Source: Listeria monocytogenes
GTDB taxonomy: Bacteria; Bacillota; Bacilli; Lactobacillales; Listeriaceae
Direction of reading: 5' to 3'
DNA: 64,000 nt
Assembly (NCBI RefSeq): GCF_013282665.1
Contig: NZ_CP054041.1
Coordinates: 248,001 to 312,000, forward strand
Shown piece after piece: positions 35,262 to 46,432 of this stretch (within the stretch, counting starts at the first letter, position 1; the number at the start of each line of letters is the position of its first letter). Both the position numbers and the translations under genes were made by a program. Below the pieces are notes generated by a model, which ran no database searches, was not told the DNA's origin, and worked only from the letters and a program-made list of their open reading frames with translations.

Positions 35262-35858
35262 TCACTTATCATGAGGAAATTCTAATGTTAAATGCTTATT
35301 TTTTATCGTTTTATCATATACAAACCATAGAACGAGTACTGTTAGCCAAAATGTCGCATATCCGATTTCTGGTGCGAATTTTTCTAGTCCCATATAAATC
35401 GGCATCTGACCTAACACATAATCAATTACATCATTATGAAATACCCACACAGCTGCAATCATAAAATGCCCGATTCGAAAACGATAAAATGGAGCATAAA
35501 CAATCCCTTCTACTGCCATAAAACCATGCGTCAAAATTAATGCCACTGAACCCCAAACTAGCATTCCTTGATCCACCATAAAAAAAATATTCATCCCGAC
35601 TGCCCACAAACCATATTTCACTAAACAAACAAATCCGAGCGCTTCCATTAAAGGCCAATGCTTTTTCCCAAGAAAACCAACTAGCGCCAAAGTAAAGAAC
35701 AAAAACGCTGTTGGACTATCAGGAACAAACAACCAAAAACGTGGTTCTGTTATTTGTAATTGCGGTATATACCATATGTATCCATAAATCGCTCCTAGTA
35801 AATTCCCAAAGAAAAGTAATCGTAAAAAGGACCGATTGGCAAGTAAACTATATAACAA
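35262..35858 (-). CDS. ypjA: YpjA-like membrane protein (DUF1405)
   Basis: 198 residues from the preferred TTG. About six membrane segments, including the N-terminal FLRLLFFGNLLGAIYGYIWYIP and the family signature HGFMAVEGIVYAPF. The function is unknown. Two in-frame TTG codons are possible, at 35867 and 35858. AAGGGAG directly abuts the first and is nine bases from the second, so the second is preferred, with some doubt. It lies downstream of the ypiB terminator. No clear terminator follows before the yugP promoter. In B. subtilis ypjA lies near the qcrABC genes, which are absent here. Confidence 0.82.
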   Translation of the reverse strand: MLYSLLANRSFLRLLFFGNLLGAIYGYIWYIPQLQITEPRFWLFVPDSPTAFLFFTLALVGFLGKKHWPLMEALGFVCLVKYGLWAVGMNIFFMVDQGMLVWGSVALILTHGFMAVEGIVYAPFYRFRIGHFMIAAVWVFHNDVIDYVLGQMPIYMGLEKFAPEIGYATFWLTVLVLWFVYDKTIKNKHLTLEFPHDK

Positions 35859-35874
35859 ATTTCCCAACTCCCTT

Positions 35875-35938
35875 AAAAAATCCTAGCATAGCAAGAAAAT
35901 GATACAACATTCGCATCATTTCCTTACTAACTAGGATC
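35875..35938 (-). terminator. Intrinsic terminator after ypiB
   Basis: Outer ATCCTAG/CTAGGAT and inner AGGAAATGAT/ATCATTTTCTT arms form a long interrupted stem ending in TTTTTT on the minus strand, just before ypjA. Confidence 0.7.
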
Positions 35939-35944
35939 TATTCC

Positions 35945-36490
35945 TTATTCTTTTACTGTATCCATTTGCTGTAAAATTCGAACTAACTTATGAAAAGTCA
36001 CTTCATCACGTGCATCCAGCGCCTCATCGATTTGTTGTAATACTTTTTCTCTTGAAAATTGGTGCACAGATTGATAGATAAGCGCATCTGCCATTTCTTT
36101 CTCCTCATCCGCAAGCTTCACTGCTGTAAAAGGATTGTCTTCACGAACAAGCGCGTATTCAGGTGAAGTCATTGCTTCTTCAAAGTGAAGTTCTACATAC
36201 AACTCTTCGTCCCAATTTAGTCGAATATCGTGAAAAGCTTTTTCTGGATCGGTCGTCATAATGTTACCTTTAAAAAATAGGAACGGTTCGGATTCAACGC
36301 CGTGAGCACTAAGTGAAAGCCCACGCGCACACCCTTCCAAATTATCAACAAAATGAACATATTTTACAATTTGATCATGGCCAGCAATATAATTTAAAAC
36401 CCACATTGCTTCTCTAGTTTTCATCTGATGTTTATTTAAAAACCAGCGAATAAAATCTTTCTTCTCGTCTATTGAAATGGATGCCTTCAT
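35945..36490 (-). CDS. ypiB: YpiB family protein (UPF0302)
   Basis: 181 residues, the usual UPF0302 size. It has an N-terminal [31 protein letters not shown] and a C-terminal [35 protein letters not shown] (IDEAL motif). B. subtilis YpiB helps control stability of LpxC-like and quality-control targets in some reports; its role here is not known. It is soluble. It follows ypiA by 35 bases on the same strand. AGGAAAG precedes the ATG. A strong terminator ends the unit. Confidence 0.85.
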   Translation of the reverse strand: MKASISIDEKKDFIRWFLNKHQMKTREAMWVLNYIAGHDQIVKYVHFVDNLEGCARGLSLSAHGVESEPFLFFKGNIMTTDPEKAFHDIRLNWDEELYVELHFEEAMTSPEYALVREDNPFTAVKLADEEKEMADALIYQSVHQFSREKVLQQIDEALDARDEVTFHKLVRILQQMDTVKE

Positions 36491-36525
36491 CTTTCCTCAG
36501 TCCCTTCCTTTATTCATTTTACTGT

Positions 36526-37779
36526 TTAATCAAATAAAGATAAAATCTCTGTGTCTTCTGGCTCTAGTGCTAAATAATTCCGCAAAACTTCTTGTGATTT
36601 CGCGTGTTCTCCTTCTTCTCTTAAAAATAAACCATATTCTTTTAAGAAGGTAGGATTATTTGTAAAGTGCGAGTAAGCTAGTTCATAATTTGCTTTTGCT
36701 TTATTATATTGTTCTGTTTCCTGATATGCAACACTTACGTCCCAGAAAATTTGTGGTTCCGAAATAACTTCTTCCCCAAGGCCTTCCACTAATTCGATGA
36801 CTCCTTCGTAGTCTTCCTTCGCAAGTAATAATTTGTTCAGCTGCATAATTGCTTCCGAATATTCTTCATCCAGCACAATTGCTTGACGATAAAACTCTTC
36901 TGCTTCTTCTGACAAACGTAGCGTAACCGCAAGATTTCCAGCCTCTAAGAACATTTCTTTATTAAATTCATCTTGCGTTAAACCATCCCGAAGTACCGCA
37001 ATGGCTTTTTCCGGTTCTCCGTTCTCCTCGTAGCTTTTCGCTAAATAAGAGTAGAGCGTCGTGTACGAAGGATCATGTTCGCGCAAATGTTCGAGCGCGT
37101 GAATCGCTTTTGTGTACTCTTTTGCCTGATAAGCCGTTAATCCCATCCCGAAAAGCGTATCAACCGATTCCTTATCTTCCAGCGCGCGTTCATAGTAAGA
37201 TAATGCTTCTTCAAATGCCCCACTAGCAGCAAATGCTTCAGCGATACGTTCATATACAGACACCGCACCATTCGAAATAATCGTTAATCCGGCTTCCACA
37301 GCAGTTTGATAAGACTGCACAGCAGATGCGAATCTTGCTTGCGATAAATAATATTCCCCAAGTGCGAAATCAATAATCGGTTCATTTGGCGCCATTTGTT
37401 TCGCTTCGAGTAATTTCTGCTCACTAACTTCGAATAAACCTTGCATCTGATATAAATCAGCTAATACGAGCAAACTTTCAATATAGGCTTCGTCTTCTTT
37501 GTTTACTTTTTCTAAATAGTCTTGCGCAGAGTCGATATCGTCTTTTTCAAGCGCTACTTCAGCTGCACGGACAAGCAACTCGCCCTCATCCTTGTATTTT
37601 GCTAATAAAAGTTCGTATAAATCTTCCGTTTCATCTAAGAATCCAAGTGTAAATAATTCTTCTGCTAAATAATATTGTTCTTCATCTGTTCCCGCTTGCA
37701 CTACTTCATCAAAATATTTCTTCGCAAGCGCCATATCTTCATGCTCTAACGCATGTAACATTTTATTAGCTAGTTCCAT
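36526..37779 (-). CDS. ypiA: Tetratricopeptide-repeat protein YpiA
   Basis: 417 residues built almost wholly of TPR helices. Clear repeat units include ASAVQSYQTAVEAGL, EEALSYYERALEDK, TKAIHALEHLREHDPSY, EEFYRQAIVLDEEYSEA and YNKAKANYELAYSHF. No signal peptide, membrane segment or enzyme domain is seen, so it probably scaffolds protein contacts. The partner is unknown. It lies between the aroA terminator and ypiB, as in B. subtilis. GAAGGTG precedes the ATG at 37779. Confidence 0.9.
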   Translation of the reverse strand: MELANKMLHALEHEDMALAKKYFDEVVQAGTDEEQYYLAEELFTLGFLDETEDLYELLLAKYKDEGELLVRAAEVALEKDDIDSAQDYLEKVNKEDEAYIESLLVLADLYQMQGLFEVSEQKLLEAKQMAPNEPIIDFALGEYYLSQARFASAVQSYQTAVEAGLTIISNGAVSVYERIAEAFAASGAFEEALSYYERALEDKESVDTLFGMGLTAYQAKEYTKAIHALEHLREHDPSYTTLYSYLAKSYEENGEPEKAIAVLRDGLTQDEFNKEMFLEAGNLAVTLRLSEEAEEFYRQAIVLDEEYSEAIMQLNKLLLAKEDYEGVIELVEGLGEEVISEPQIFWDVSVAYQETEQYNKAKANYELAYSHFTNNPTFLKEYGLFLREEGEHAKSQEVLRNYLALEPEDTEILSLFD

Positions 37780-37864
37780 GTTTGCACCTTCTTCAATAAT
37801 AAGTCGTTTTTCTATTATACCATTACTTCGCCCATAAGAAAAAGTGATTGCCTCTCCTAAATAA

Positions 37865-37903
37865 AAATACCAGCACTGATGGGATTAGCATACAGCACTG
37901 GTA
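37865..37903 (-). terminator. Intrinsic terminator after aroA
   Basis: In RNA, ACCAGUGCUG pairs with CAGUGCUGGU (two G-U pairs), extended by AUG/CAU around a seven-base loop. AUUUUUAUUU follows. It ends the aro operon. Confidence 0.75.
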
Positions 37904-37910
37904 GAAATGA

Positions 37911-39197
37911 TTATTTTAAAAGTGAGCGAATATCCTCAAAGAAAGTCGGATAAGAAACAGAAACTGCTTCTGGGCGTTCTAATTCCACATCGCCTTCCTC
38001 GACAAGAAGTGCTGCAATTTGTAGCATCATGCCAATACGGTGATCGCCGTAACTTGTTACATTGGCTGCATGAAGTGGCGTTTTTCCGCGGATAATTAAG
38101 CCGTCTTCGGTTGGAGTAATATCTGCGCCCATTTTGTTTAGTTCTGTCGCAACCGCATCAATCCGGTTTGTTTCTTTTACTTTTAATTCAGCAGCGTCTT
38201 TAATAATCGTCGTTCCTTCTGCTTGTGTTGCTAAAAGAGCAATAACTGGAATTTCATCAATTAAACGAGGAATAATATCGCCACCGATTTCCGTTCCTTT
38301 TAAATCGCTCGTTTTAACAACAACAGTACCCGCTAATTTACCGGTACTTCTGCTAGAATCCTTAACAACTAAACTTCCACCCATTTGCTCGACCACATCA
38401 AAAATTCCAGTTCTAGTAGGATTTAAGCCAACATGAGTTAGTTCAATCTCACTACCTGGCGTGATTAAACCAGCAACGATAAAGAATGCTGCGGAGGAGA
38501 CGTCGCCTGGCACAGTCATTTCTTGCCCAGTGAATTTTTGACCGCCTTTGACGCGAATGGTTAATCCGTCCATTTCAATTTCACCGCCAAATTGGCGAAT
38601 CATGTGTTCCGTATGATCTCGAGTCTTTTCTTTTTCATGGATAATCGTTTCGCCATCTGCTTGTAAAGCTGCAAAAATAATCGCGCTCTTTACTTGCGCA
38701 CTAGCAACTGGCATATGATATTCCATCCGTTTTAATGACTGCTTCCCACTTATTGTAATTGGAGCAAATTCAGAGCCATCTTTACCATGCATTTTTGCTC
38801 CCATTTGTTGTAATGGTAGCATAACACGGTTCATCGGACGTTTTGCAATCGATTCATCCCCTAAAATGACTGTGTCAAAATCGCGGCCAGCTAAAATGCC
38901 CATCATTAAACGAATCGTGGTTCCCGAGTTACCAATATCAAGTGGACCTTCTGCTTGTTTTAGCCCGTCAAAACCAGTTCCGTGAACGATAATTTCTTCT
39001 TCGGTTTCTTCAATTTTCACACCTAATGCTTTAAATGCCTTAATTGTTCCAAGACAATCATCTGCACGTAAGAAATGACGAATGACCGTTTTTCCTTCTG
39101 CAATGGCACCGAACATAATGCTACGGTGGGACATTGATTTGTCTCCAGGAACTGTGATTGCACCAACCAGCCCTTGTTTATTTGTAATTAATTTCAT
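37911..39197 (-). CDS. aroA: 3-phosphoshikimate 1-carboxyvinyltransferase (EPSP synthase)
   Basis: 428 residues. It joins phosphoenolpyruvate to shikimate 3-phosphate, the sixth step to chorismate. Signatures: [15 protein letters not shown] (Lys and Ser contacts), [24 protein letters not shown] [13 protein letters not shown], and [16 protein letters not shown]. The sequence resembles class II EPSP synthases, often less sensitive to glyphosate; that is inference. In-frame sequence extends to 39305, but AGGAGAGAA near 39210 fits starts at 39203 or 39197; the latter gives the usual 428 residues. It is the last gene of the aro operon, older Listeria and Bacillus name aroE. Confidence 0.95.
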   Translation of the reverse strand: MKLITNKQGLVGAITVPGDKSMSHRSIMFGAIAEGKTVIRHFLRADDCLGTIKAFKALGVKIEETEEEIIVHGTGFDGLKQAEGPLDIGNSGTTIRLMMGILAGRDFDTVILGDESIAKRPMNRVMLPLQQMGAKMHGKDGSEFAPITISGKQSLKRMEYHMPVASAQVKSAIIFAALQADGETIIHEKEKTRDHTEHMIRQFGGEIEMDGLTIRVKGGQKFTGQEMTVPGDVSSAAFFIVAGLITPGSEIELTHVGLNPTRTGIFDVVEQMGGSLVVKDSSRSTGKLAGTVVVKTSDLKGTEIGGDIIPRLIDEIPVIALLATQAEGTTIIKDAAELKVKETNRIDAVATELNKMGADITPTEDGLIIRGKTPLHAANVTSYGDHRIGMMLQIAALLVEEGDVELERPEAVSVSYPTFFEDIRSLLK

Positions 39198-39210
39198 CGT
39201 CATTTCTCTC

Positions 39211-40314
39211 CTATTCGTAATGGCATGTATAGTTACTTCTTGTTTCAATGCAACGTTTCGCCCGGTCCCTATCTTCATCCGATTGGAAAGTAATTTGTAA
39301 CACACCGAAAATATCTTCGCGCGTTTCCAAAATCTTGATGTTTGTTAAACTAATTTCTTCTTCGCCCAAATACCTAGTCACTTCCGAAATAACCCCCGGA
39401 TAATCTGGTACGTCAACAAATAAATCGTAAAAAGATGGAATCGCACCGCCTTGGTGAACTGGAAGTGAATCTCGAAATTCTTTCGCCCCATCAAAAAAGG
39501 CATAGATAGAACTGGCGTCTTCACTTTCAAGCATCTCAAGCGCTTGGTTCATACTATCTCGCCAAATCGTCAGCTGTCTCGTTAACGTTTTTTGGTTACT
39601 GATGGAAATGTCCGTCCACATTCTTGGGTCAGAAGAAGCGACCCGTGTAATATCACGAAATCCACCCGCCGCAAGTCGAAATGCTGCAGGATGTTCTTCT
39701 GTAAAACTTTGCGTTTGGTTCACTAAAGCTGCTGCTACAATATGCGGTAAATGGCTCAACATGCCAGTAATTTCATCATGTTCATTTGGTGATAATACTA
39801 AGAATTTAGCATTTGTACCAGACAGCCACGTTTTCAAGTCGGCCACTTTGTCTTCTGCTACATCTTTCGTTGGTGTTAACAAATAATAGGCATTTTCAAA
39901 CAAAAGTTCTTTGGCAGCACGAACGCCACTTTTATGCGAACCAGCCATTGGATGACCGCCAATAAATGTAATGCCACTTTCTCTAAGCGCCGCAGAGGCA
40001 TCCATAATAGTTCCTTTTGTACTACCTGTATCTGTAACGATTATATTTTTCTTTAAACGTAGTTCAGGTAAACGTGTTAATAACTGTTCTGTTTCTTTTA
40101 CTGGGCAACAGAAAATAAGTAAATCTGCTTTTGGTCCATCTATTAAAATACTTTCACCAATTTCATCAATAACGCCGAGAGACTTTCCAACTTCTAACGA
40201 ATGATAGGAAACGTCAATCCCGATAATATGTGCTTCTGGGTGTTTGGCTTTAATCGCAAGGGCAATAGAACCGCCAATTAACCCAAGCCCAACAATAACT
40301 ACCGTCCCTCTCAT
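39211..40314 (-). CDS. tyrA: Prephenate dehydrogenase with C-terminal ACT domain
   Basis: 367 residues. It oxidatively decarboxylates prephenate to 4-hydroxyphenylpyruvate for tyrosine. N-terminal NAD-binding [14 protein letters not shown], then the catalytic-region [16 protein letters not shown] and [13 protein letters not shown]. An ACT domain (about 297-367) starts at [18 protein letters not shown] and probably senses tyrosine. It lies between hisC (21 bases) and aroA (13 bases). Confidence 0.94.
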   Translation of the reverse strand: MRGTVVIVGLGLIGGSIALAIKAKHPEAHIIGIDVSYHSLEVGKSLGVIDEIGESILIDGPKADLLIFCCPVKETEQLLTRLPELRLKKNIIVTDTGSTKGTIMDASAALRESGITFIGGHPMAGSHKSGVRAAKELLFENAYYLLTPTKDVAEDKVADLKTWLSGTNAKFLVLSPNEHDEITGMLSHLPHIVAAALVNQTQSFTEEHPAAFRLAAGGFRDITRVASSDPRMWTDISISNQKTLTRQLTIWRDSMNQALEMLESEDASSIYAFFDGAKEFRDSLPVHQGGAIPSFYDLFVDVPDYPGVISEVTRYLGEEEISLTNIKILETREDIFGVLQITFQSDEDRDRAKRCIETRSNYTCHYE

Positions 40315-40335
40315 TCAAAAAACGCCTCCAAACAC

Positions 40336-41418
40336 TTACAATAATTTTTCTAAAAGTGCAATTACCGCACTATTTTCTTCTTCTTTTCCGATTGTAATTC
40401 GAACAGCTGTTGGGAAACCAAGTGCCGCACCAGAACGTGTAATATAACCATTTTTTTCCAAGTAGCTAAAAATAGTTCCTGCTTCGATTCCTAAATCTAT
40501 TAAAACAAAGTTGCCATTCGCTGGATACAGTTTTACTTGCTCAAAACGTTTTGCAAATGCTTCATATTGTTTAATTCCGTTTGCATTAGAAGTTCGACAT
40601 GCTTCAATAAAAGCTTGATCCTTTATTGCTTCTATTGCTAATTTTTGACCAATGCTCGTCGTATTAAACGGCGGACGAACGATATTCAGTTGTTCAATGA
40701 TTGCTTTATCCGCAATACCATAACCGACACGGGCACTTGCCAAACCATAAATTTTACTAAAAGTCCGGGTAATAATTAAATTCTTATAAGTCCGAATTAA
40801 ATGTTCATGTTTTTCAGGTTGTGGCGTCACATATTCAATATAGGCTTCATCCAAAACAACGAGCACATCACTCGGTACTTTGTCTAAAAATGCTTGGATA
40901 TCTGCTAAGTCAATGTAATTCCCAGTTGGGTTGTTCGGGTTGCATATCCAAACAATTGTCGTATTGTCGTCAATCGCCTTCAACATACCATCTAAATCAT
41001 GCGCACCATCCATAAGTAGTGGAATTTCTCTTACTTCGGCGCCTTCGATTAAAGCATTTTGACGATACTGCACAAATGTCGGTGTCGCCATCACAGTATT
41101 TTTCGTCGTATCCAGTAAAACTCGTGTCAACAGCTCAATCAATTCATCGACACCCGCCGTAAAAATCAATTCTTCTTCTTCCAATTGATAAAAATCAGCT
41201 ACTTCTTTACGCAAGCTAGAAGCCCAGCCATCTGGATAAATTTCTGTTTCCACACTAGAATTTGCTTGAAGCTCCGCCACTTTTGGAGAAGTTCCTAGTG
41301 GGTTTTCGTTGGATGATAGTTTGGTGATTTTCGTTAAACCAAGTTCTACCATCACTTCTTCTTCGCGTTTTCCAGGTTTATAAGAAGATAGACCTGCAAG
41401 AGATTTTTTCCATTTCAT
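40336..41418 (-). CDS. hisC: Histidinol-phosphate aminotransferase
   Basis: 360 residues, class II PLP aminotransferase. [11 protein letters not shown] and [17 protein letters not shown], with the PLP lysine, are intact. In bacilli this enzyme serves both histidine synthesis and the last step to tyrosine and phenylalanine, which fits its place in the aromatic operon next to tyrA. The first base of its ATG is the last base of the aroH stop (1-base overlap), so coupling is tight. The B. subtilis trp genes that separate aroH and hisC are missing. Confidence 0.94.
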   Translation of the reverse strand: MKWKKSLAGLSSYKPGKREEEVMVELGLTKITKLSSNENPLGTSPKVAELQANSSVETEIYPDGWASSLRKEVADFYQLEEEELIFTAGVDELIELLTRVLLDTTKNTVMATPTFVQYRQNALIEGAEVREIPLLMDGAHDLDGMLKAIDDNTTIVWICNPNNPTGNYIDLADIQAFLDKVPSDVLVVLDEAYIEYVTPQPEKHEHLIRTYKNLIITRTFSKIYGLASARVGYGIADKAIIEQLNIVRPPFNTTSIGQKLAIEAIKDQAFIEACRTSNANGIKQYEAFAKRFEQVKLYPANGNFVLIDLGIEAGTIFSYLEKNGYITRSGAALGFPTAVRITIGKEEENSAVIALLEKLL

Positions 41419-41792
41419 TACGCATCCTCCTCTTTTACTAAATCTGGGCGAAGTGCTTTTGCTCCTCGCAAGTAGACATGGTTAATGGCTCTGAGCGGTT
41501 TATGTAAATCTGTGAATACCATGAAACGAATGCACATCGGGAGCGAGTTTGGCACCGGAATTTCCTGCATCCCCATGACAGGAACATATTCAAAGCCAGG
41601 TGTTTCGCGCACCGCCTTAGCTGGAAAAGCGGCAAAAATATCTTCTGTCACTGTAATAATGACGGATGTTAGTTGCTCACTATCTGTTATTTCATTTTGC
41701 GTTAAAATTGCTTCAAATAATTCTTTCGTCGCTGCATAAATTGCTTCTGGTGAGTTAGTTTCTATTGTCGTTGCCCCTCGAATTGCTCTCAA
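41418..41792 (-). CDS. aroH: Chorismate mutase, AroH type
   Basis: 124 residues, the monofunctional trimeric AroH fold. It rearranges chorismate to prephenate. [18 protein letters not shown] includes the active-site Arg (residue 6), and [23 protein letters not shown] contains Arg near 90. It overlaps the end of aroB by four bases (ATGA) and hisC by one. It feeds TyrA in the same operon. The size is normal. Confidence 0.94.
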   Translation of the reverse strand: MRAIRGATTIETNSPEAIYAATKELFEAILTQNEITDSEQLTSVIITVTEDIFAAFPAKAVRETPGFEYVPVMGMQEIPVPNSLPMCIRFMVFTDLHKPLRAINHVYLRGAKALRPDLVKEEDA

Positions 41793-42886
41793 ATGTCATT
41801 CCCTCCATTTCGCATCACACGTTTGTATGTTTCAAAAATCAAATCATCTTCCGCTTTAAAAACAACTGGTTTTCCAATTTCTTCGAGTAAAACCATACTT
41901 ATTTCATTAAAAGTGGTTTTTTTATCATGACGCATATTTTCCAGTATTTTACTAAATGGAACAGTTGCATCAAATGTCGTATCATAGCCTAACTGTTTTA
42001 GCCACGTTTTAAATTCTGCTAAATCGAAATCCAGTCCGTAAATTGTCTCACTCATCGTGAGCGCATAAATCATCCCATAAGTAATCGCCTCACCGTGTAA
42101 CCATTTACCAAAGTTCCCGTAAGCTTCTAGCGCATGACCAAACGTATGACCGAAATTCAAATACGCGCGCACGCCTTGCTCCGTTTCATCTTGCGCAACA
42201 ATATTTGCCTTAATTTCGATCCCGCGTTGTAAAAACGGCGTCAAGTCTTTCGTATAAAAGTCTTTTGGCTCTGTATAAGTGTCCATTAAAGCACGTAGTA
42301 ACGTACGGTCGCTAATAAGCGCATGTTTAATCATTTCCGCAAAACCAGAGCGCATTTCCCGTTCTGGTAAAGTAGCAAAGAACTGCGTATCATAAATGAC
42401 TGCTTCTGGCTGGTAAAAGTTACCAATCATGTTTTTGCCAAGCGGATGATTGATTGCAACCTTACCACCTACGGCACTATCATGTGCAAGAACCGTCGTA
42501 GGCACCTGATAAAAAGGAATGCCTCTCATATACGTAGCGGCAACAAAACCACCTAAATCACCAATAACGCCTCCACCAAAAGCAACTAAAACCGCTTTAC
42601 GATCAAGGCCTGTTTCAATCAGTTTTGTCATCACATCTTCATAGACACGAAACGTTTTCGCTTCTTCCCCGTTTGGCGCCACATAATAAGTAACTACGGG
42701 TAAGTCAGCTAGAACTGCGTCAAGTTTTGCTTTATGAAGTTCCGCCACATGCTCGTCTGTCAAAACAAACACGTGGGAAAATTTAGCTAGACTCTCTGTC
42801 CACTTTACCCTTACGTCTTCTAATGCGAATTCATTAATATATACTGGGTATGTTTTACTTTTAGCACGGACTGTAATTTCTGGCAT
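41789..42886 (-). CDS. aroB: 3-dehydroquinate synthase
   Basis: 365 residues. An NAD- and zinc-dependent enzyme cyclising DAHP to 3-dehydroquinate, the second step to chorismate. GGGVIGDLGGFVAATYMRGI is the NAD-binding motif. AHDSAVGGKVAINHPLGKN, RSGFAEMIKHALI and the zinc His in LNFGHTFGHALEAY follow. GTTTTAAAC precedes the ATG with a nearby GAAGGAG in the end of aroC. aroC ends two bases before its start. Confidence 0.95.
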   Translation of the reverse strand: MPEITVRAKSKTYPVYINEFALEDVRVKWTESLAKFSHVFVLTDEHVAELHKAKLDAVLADLPVVTYYVAPNGEEAKTFRVYEDVMTKLIETGLDRKAVLVAFGGGVIGDLGGFVAATYMRGIPFYQVPTTVLAHDSAVGGKVAINHPLGKNMIGNFYQPEAVIYDTQFFATLPEREMRSGFAEMIKHALISDRTLLRALMDTYTEPKDFYTKDLTPFLQRGIEIKANIVAQDETEQGVRAYLNFGHTFGHALEAYGNFGKWLHGEAITYGMIYALTMSETIYGLDFDLAEFKTWLKQLGYDTTFDATVPFSKILENMRHDKKTTFNEISMVLLEEIGKPVVFKAEDDLIFETYKRVMRNGGNDI

Positions 42887-42888
42887 GT

Positions 42889-44055
42889 TTAAAACTCCTT
42901 CGTTAAGTTTCGGTGTTCCTCCACATGTTTTTTAAGTGTGTCAAAACGGTCACCATCAAATTTTTCTAACACAGCAACTGCAACTTCCCAAGCAACAACA
43001 GCTTCTGCTACTACGCTTGCAGCAGGGACTGCACAACTATCTGAACGTTCTACACTTGCATTAAATGTTTCTTTCGAATCAATATCCACACTTTGAAGTG
43101 GTTTGTATAACGTTGGAATTGGCTTCATTACGCCACGAACAACGATTGGCATGCCATTGGTCATTCCGCCTTCGAATCCACCAAGATTGTTTGTACGTCT
43201 TGTGTAGCCATCTTCTTTACTCCATAAAATTTCGTCCATCACTTCGCTACCAGGTTTTCTAGCAGCTTCAAAACCAACACCAAATTCAGCACCTTTAAAT
43301 GCATTGATACTTACAATCGCACGTGCGATTTTCGCATCTAATTTTTTATCCCATTGTACGTAGCTACCAAGTCCAGCTGGCACACCGCCAACTACAACTT
43401 CTACGATACCGCCTATAGTGTCGCCATTTTTCTTCGCATCATCAATTTTTTGCATCATTTCTTCAGCCGCTACGCCATCTAAACAACGCACGGGGGAAGC
43501 TTCAGATGTTTCTTGGATTTCTGTAACCGAGTAATCACGTGTTAAGTTCGCACGCGTACCACCAATTTCAAGTACATGACCAGCCACTTCAATGCCAAGT
43601 TCATGTAATAATTTTTTTGCTACTGCCCCAGCTGCAACGCGGACAGTCGTTTCGCGCGCGCTAGAACGTTCTAGTACGTTACGCATATCATTATGGCCAT
43701 ATTTCATACCACCAACTAAATCTGCATGTCCAGGACGTGGACGGGATACGCGACGGGATTTCTCCTTTTTTTCTGGGACTGGCTCAATGCTCATAACCGT
43801 TTCCCAATGTTTCCAGTCTTTATTTTCAACAAACATTGCTACAGGTGCGCCTAATGTTTTACCATGACGAATTCCTGCCGTGATTTGTACTTGGTCTTTT
43901 TCGATACGCATACGCGCGCCGCGACCATGACCACCTTGTCTTCTTTTTAGTTCTTTGTTTACATCTTCTGCTAGTAGAGGCATTCCTGCTGGTAACCCTT
44001 CAATAATTGTTGTAAGCCCCGGTCCGTGTGATTCTCCTGCCGTTAAGTATCTCAT
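42889..44055 (-). CDS. aroC: Chorismate synthase
   Basis: 388 residues. It eliminates phosphate from EPSP to form chorismate and needs reduced FMN. The three signatures are present: [18 protein letters not shown] at the N-terminus, GAVAKKL and the [15 protein letters not shown] block, and [16 protein letters not shown] near the C-terminus. It is the first gene of the aro operon here. GGAGAGATGAGCAG precedes the ATG. The 200-bp region upstream holds a GCTAGA/TCTAGC hairpin (about 44081-44098) and a weak promoter. The cheR gene found between aroC and ndk in B. subtilis is absent. Older name aroF. Confidence 0.95.
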   Translation of the reverse strand: MRYLTAGESHGPGLTTIIEGLPAGMPLLAEDVNKELKRRQGGHGRGARMRIEKDQVQITAGIRHGKTLGAPVAMFVENKDWKHWETVMSIEPVPEKKEKSRRVSRPRPGHADLVGGMKYGHNDMRNVLERSSARETTVRVAAGAVAKKLLHELGIEVAGHVLEIGGTRANLTRDYSVTEIQETSEASPVRCLDGVAAEEMMQKIDDAKKNGDTIGGIVEVVVGGVPAGLGSYVQWDKKLDAKIARAIVSINAFKGAEFGVGFEAARKPGSEVMDEILWSKEDGYTRRTNNLGGFEGGMTNGMPIVVRGVMKPIPTLYKPLQSVDIDSKETFNASVERSDSCAVPAASVVAEAVVAWEVAVAVLEKFDGDRFDTLKKHVEEHRNLTKEF

Positions 44056-44220
44056 CTGCTCATCTCTCCTTTTTCTATTTCAGCTAGATTTTCTAGCGTT
44101 GATATTTTAGCGCTTTAAAGTATATGTGTAATATCTTAACATATGCCACGCGAGAAAACAATACTTTCGTTTTATTCTTTCATCTTACCAAAAAACCGCA
44201 TGAAATGGTAATTTCTCTAT

Positions 44221-44250
44221 AAAAAAAGAGCCTAGGTTTCCCTAAACTCT
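44221..44250 (-). terminator. Intrinsic terminator after ndk
   Basis: AGAGTTTAGG pairs with CCTAGGCTCT (two G-U pairs) around a GAAA loop, followed by seven T on the minus strand. Confidence 0.8.
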
Positions 44251-44258
44251 ATACTATA

Positions 44259-44702
44259 TTAAATCCAAGTGTCAATTGCCTTTTGATAACTTAAAATTTC
44301 CTGCGGTGCAAAAAACAGCTGAATCTCCCGTTTCGCACTTTCTAAGCTATCCGAACCATGAATCACATTTCGATTTGTATGTATCGCATAATCAGCGCGA
44401 ATTGTTCCAGGGTCAGCTTCTAGCGGGTTTGTTTTTCCCATCATTCGGCGTGCTGTTGCAATCGCATCGTCTCCTTCTAGCACCATCGCAAACACTGGTC
44501 CAGAAGTAATAAATCCTATTAAATCCTCGAAAAAAGATTTTCCAATATGTTCAGCATAATGTTTTTCAGCTAGTTCGCGGTCGATTTGCATTAATTTTCC
44601 AGCAACTATTTTTAATCCTTTTTTCTCTATTCTTGTGACAATTTCACCAATAAGTCCTCGTTCTACACCATCCGGCTTAACCATTACATAAGTTTGTTCC
44701 AT
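44259..44702 (-). CDS. ndk: Nucleoside diphosphate kinase
   Basis: 147 residues. It balances nucleoside triphosphate pools through a phosphohistidine intermediate. The active-site His lies in [17 protein letters not shown] (NxxHGSDS motif, about residue 115), and the N-terminal [18 protein letters not shown] is conserved. It stands alone between aroC and hepT, with its own terminator. GGGAGGATTC precedes the ATG. The C-terminal extension [13 protein letters not shown] is a little longer than in B. subtilis. Confidence 0.96.
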   Translation of the reverse strand: MEQTYVMVKPDGVERGLIGEIVTRIEKKGLKIVAGKLMQIDRELAEKHYAEHIGKSFFEDLIGFITSGPVFAMVLEGDDAIATARRMMGKTNPLEADPGTIRADYAIHTNRNVIHGSDSLESAKREIQLFFAPQEILSYQKAIDTWI

Positions 44703-44720
44703 AAAGAATCCTCCCTCACG

Positions 44721-45686
44721 TTAATAATTTCTTTTATCTAAAACACGAACGATTTGTTTTAATGGTTTTAATTCAGGCACTTGCGGCAAAGAATCCAGTA
44801 TTTCTACAGCTTTCTTTAAGTAGGCTGTTGCGATATCTTCGGCCTGTTTTGCTCCGGATTTTTTGACTTCTTCCACTAAAACCGCAATTTCTTCTGCTGG
44901 AGTTTCCTCTGTAACCTGGCTGATGCGTTTTTTTAGAAAAGGGTCTTCCATTGCGAAAAACACTGGCAACGTGACATTTCCTTGTCTTAAATCTTCCCCA
45001 GCTGGCTTACCGAGTTCTTTTTCTGTTCCAACAAAATCAAGTACATCATCCGTAATTTGAAACGCCATACCAACATAATAACCAAAACGATATAACTTCT
45101 GATAATCGGCTTCACTTTGACCAGAAACAACGCCACCAAGTCCGCAACTAGCTGCTATCAGTAAAGCTGTTTTCCGTTTAATTCGGCGCAAATAATTACG
45201 CACACTTTGGTCAAAATTATATTTATCTTTTAATTGCTCGATTTCACCTGTAGAAAGCTCCACCGTCACATGAGATAACATTTTGTGCGCAGCAACGTCT
45301 TTAATTTGCGTCATATATTCCAGTGACTTGGCAAACAAAAAGTCGCCGGTATACATCGCAATATGGTTGCCCCACTTCGATTTAATTGTCTCGCGTCCAC
45401 GTCTTAAATCCGCATCATCCACCACATCATCATGCACAATGGATGCCATATGAATCAATTCAATCGCTACACTCGCATTTTTCACTGCATCAAAGTCTGC
45501 ATTAGGAGCAAGTCTTGCGGATAAACAAACGAACATGGGTCTAATTCGTTTTCCACCAGCCTCTAATAAATGAAGTGCCGCATCAGAAGTAGTTTCAGCA
45601 GCCGCGCCAGAAAGAGCCTTTTTAAGTTCTTTTTCCACTGAGTCAATGTCTTTTTGCATATTCGCATATAAAAAGTTAAGTTTCAT
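44721..45686 (-). CDS. hepT: Heptaprenyl diphosphate synthase, large catalytic subunit
   Basis: 321 residues. It elongates farnesyl diphosphate with isopentenyl diphosphate to the C35 menaquinone side chain. The two aspartate-rich motifs HDDVVDDADLRRG and ITDDVLDF are intact, with GGKRIRP at the start of the core. It works as a heterodimer with HepS, encoded two genes upstream. The ATG at 45686 follows AAGGTGG. The frame is open to 45746 without a ribosome-binding site. It lies 10 bases after menG; menaquinone genes are grouped here. Confidence 0.94.
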   Translation of the reverse strand: MKLNFLYANMQKDIDSVEKELKKALSGAAAETTSDAALHLLEAGGKRIRPMFVCLSARLAPNADFDAVKNASVAIELIHMASIVHDDVVDDADLRRGRETIKSKWGNHIAMYTGDFLFAKSLEYMTQIKDVAAHKMLSHVTVELSTGEIEQLKDKYNFDQSVRNYLRRIKRKTALLIAASCGLGGVVSGQSEADYQKLYRFGYYVGMAFQITDDVLDFVGTEKELGKPAGEDLRQGNVTLPVFFAMEDPFLKKRISQVTEETPAEEIAVLVEEVKKSGAKQAEDIATAYLKKAVEILDSLPQVPELKPLKQIVRVLDKRNY

Positions 45687-45696
45687 GCTTGCCACC

Positions 45697-46410
45697 TTAT
45701 TGTTCCTTCTTTTTAAATCCAAAGTGGGTTGCACTTGCGCCGCCACTGTGTGAAATATATCTTACGTATGAAAATCCGGCTTCTTGAAACATTTCCGCAA
45801 GTCTAGCCATCCCTGGAAACTCGCGCGTTGATTCTTGTAGCCAGCTATATTCTTTATAACTTTTCGCAAAAAACTTCCCGAAAACTGGCATTACGTAACG
45901 GAAATAAGCATTAAACACTTGTTTCCAACCTGGAATATTGGGTTGAGAGGTATCGATACACGCAAGCTGTCCGCCTGGTTTCAGTACACGGTACATTTCC
46001 TGGAGTACTTGCATATAATCTGGTACATTTCGAAGCCCAAAACCAATTGTCACGTAATCAAAACTATTATCCGGAAAAGGTAATTCCATTGCATTCCCGT
46101 GAATAAGTTCCACATTGTGCAAATCTGCTTCGATTACTTTCTCACGACCAACTTTTAGCATATTTTCACTGAAATCAAGCCCCGTCACATGACCTTCTGG
46201 GCCAATTTCTTCCGCCATCATAATCGACCAATCTGCCGTGCCACAGCAAACATCAAGAACATTCGTCCCTTTTTGAACACGCATTAGCTTCATTGTTTCT
46301 TTGCGCCATTTCACATGTAGTTTAAAACTAATAACACTATTCATTCGGTCATAACTTGGGGAAATTTTCTCAAATACTTTATGTACTTTTTCTTCTTTAG
46401 TTTCCGTCAT
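45697..46410 (-). CDS. menG: Demethylmenaquinone methyltransferase
   Basis: 237 residues, UbiE/COQ5 family. It uses SAM for the last step of menaquinone synthesis. [17 protein letters not shown], the SAM site [28 protein letters not shown] and [11 protein letters not shown] are characteristic. It sits between hepS and hepT, so the products together supply prenyl chain and ring methylation. GGAGATTCGGGAT precedes the ATG. Called menH or gerCB in older Bacillus annotation. Confidence 0.95.
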   Translation of the reverse strand: MTETKEEKVHKVFEKISPSYDRMNSVISFKLHVKWRKETMKLMRVQKGTNVLDVCCGTADWSIMMAEEIGPEGHVTGLDFSENMLKVGREKVIEADLHNVELIHGNAMELPFPDNSFDYVTIGFGLRNVPDYMQVLQEMYRVLKPGGQLACIDTSQPNIPGWKQVFNAYFRYVMPVFGKFFAKSYKEYSWLQESTREFPGMARLAEMFQEAGFSYVRYISHSGGASATHFGFKKKEQ

Positions 46411-46432
46411 ATCCCGAATCTCCTTCTATTTA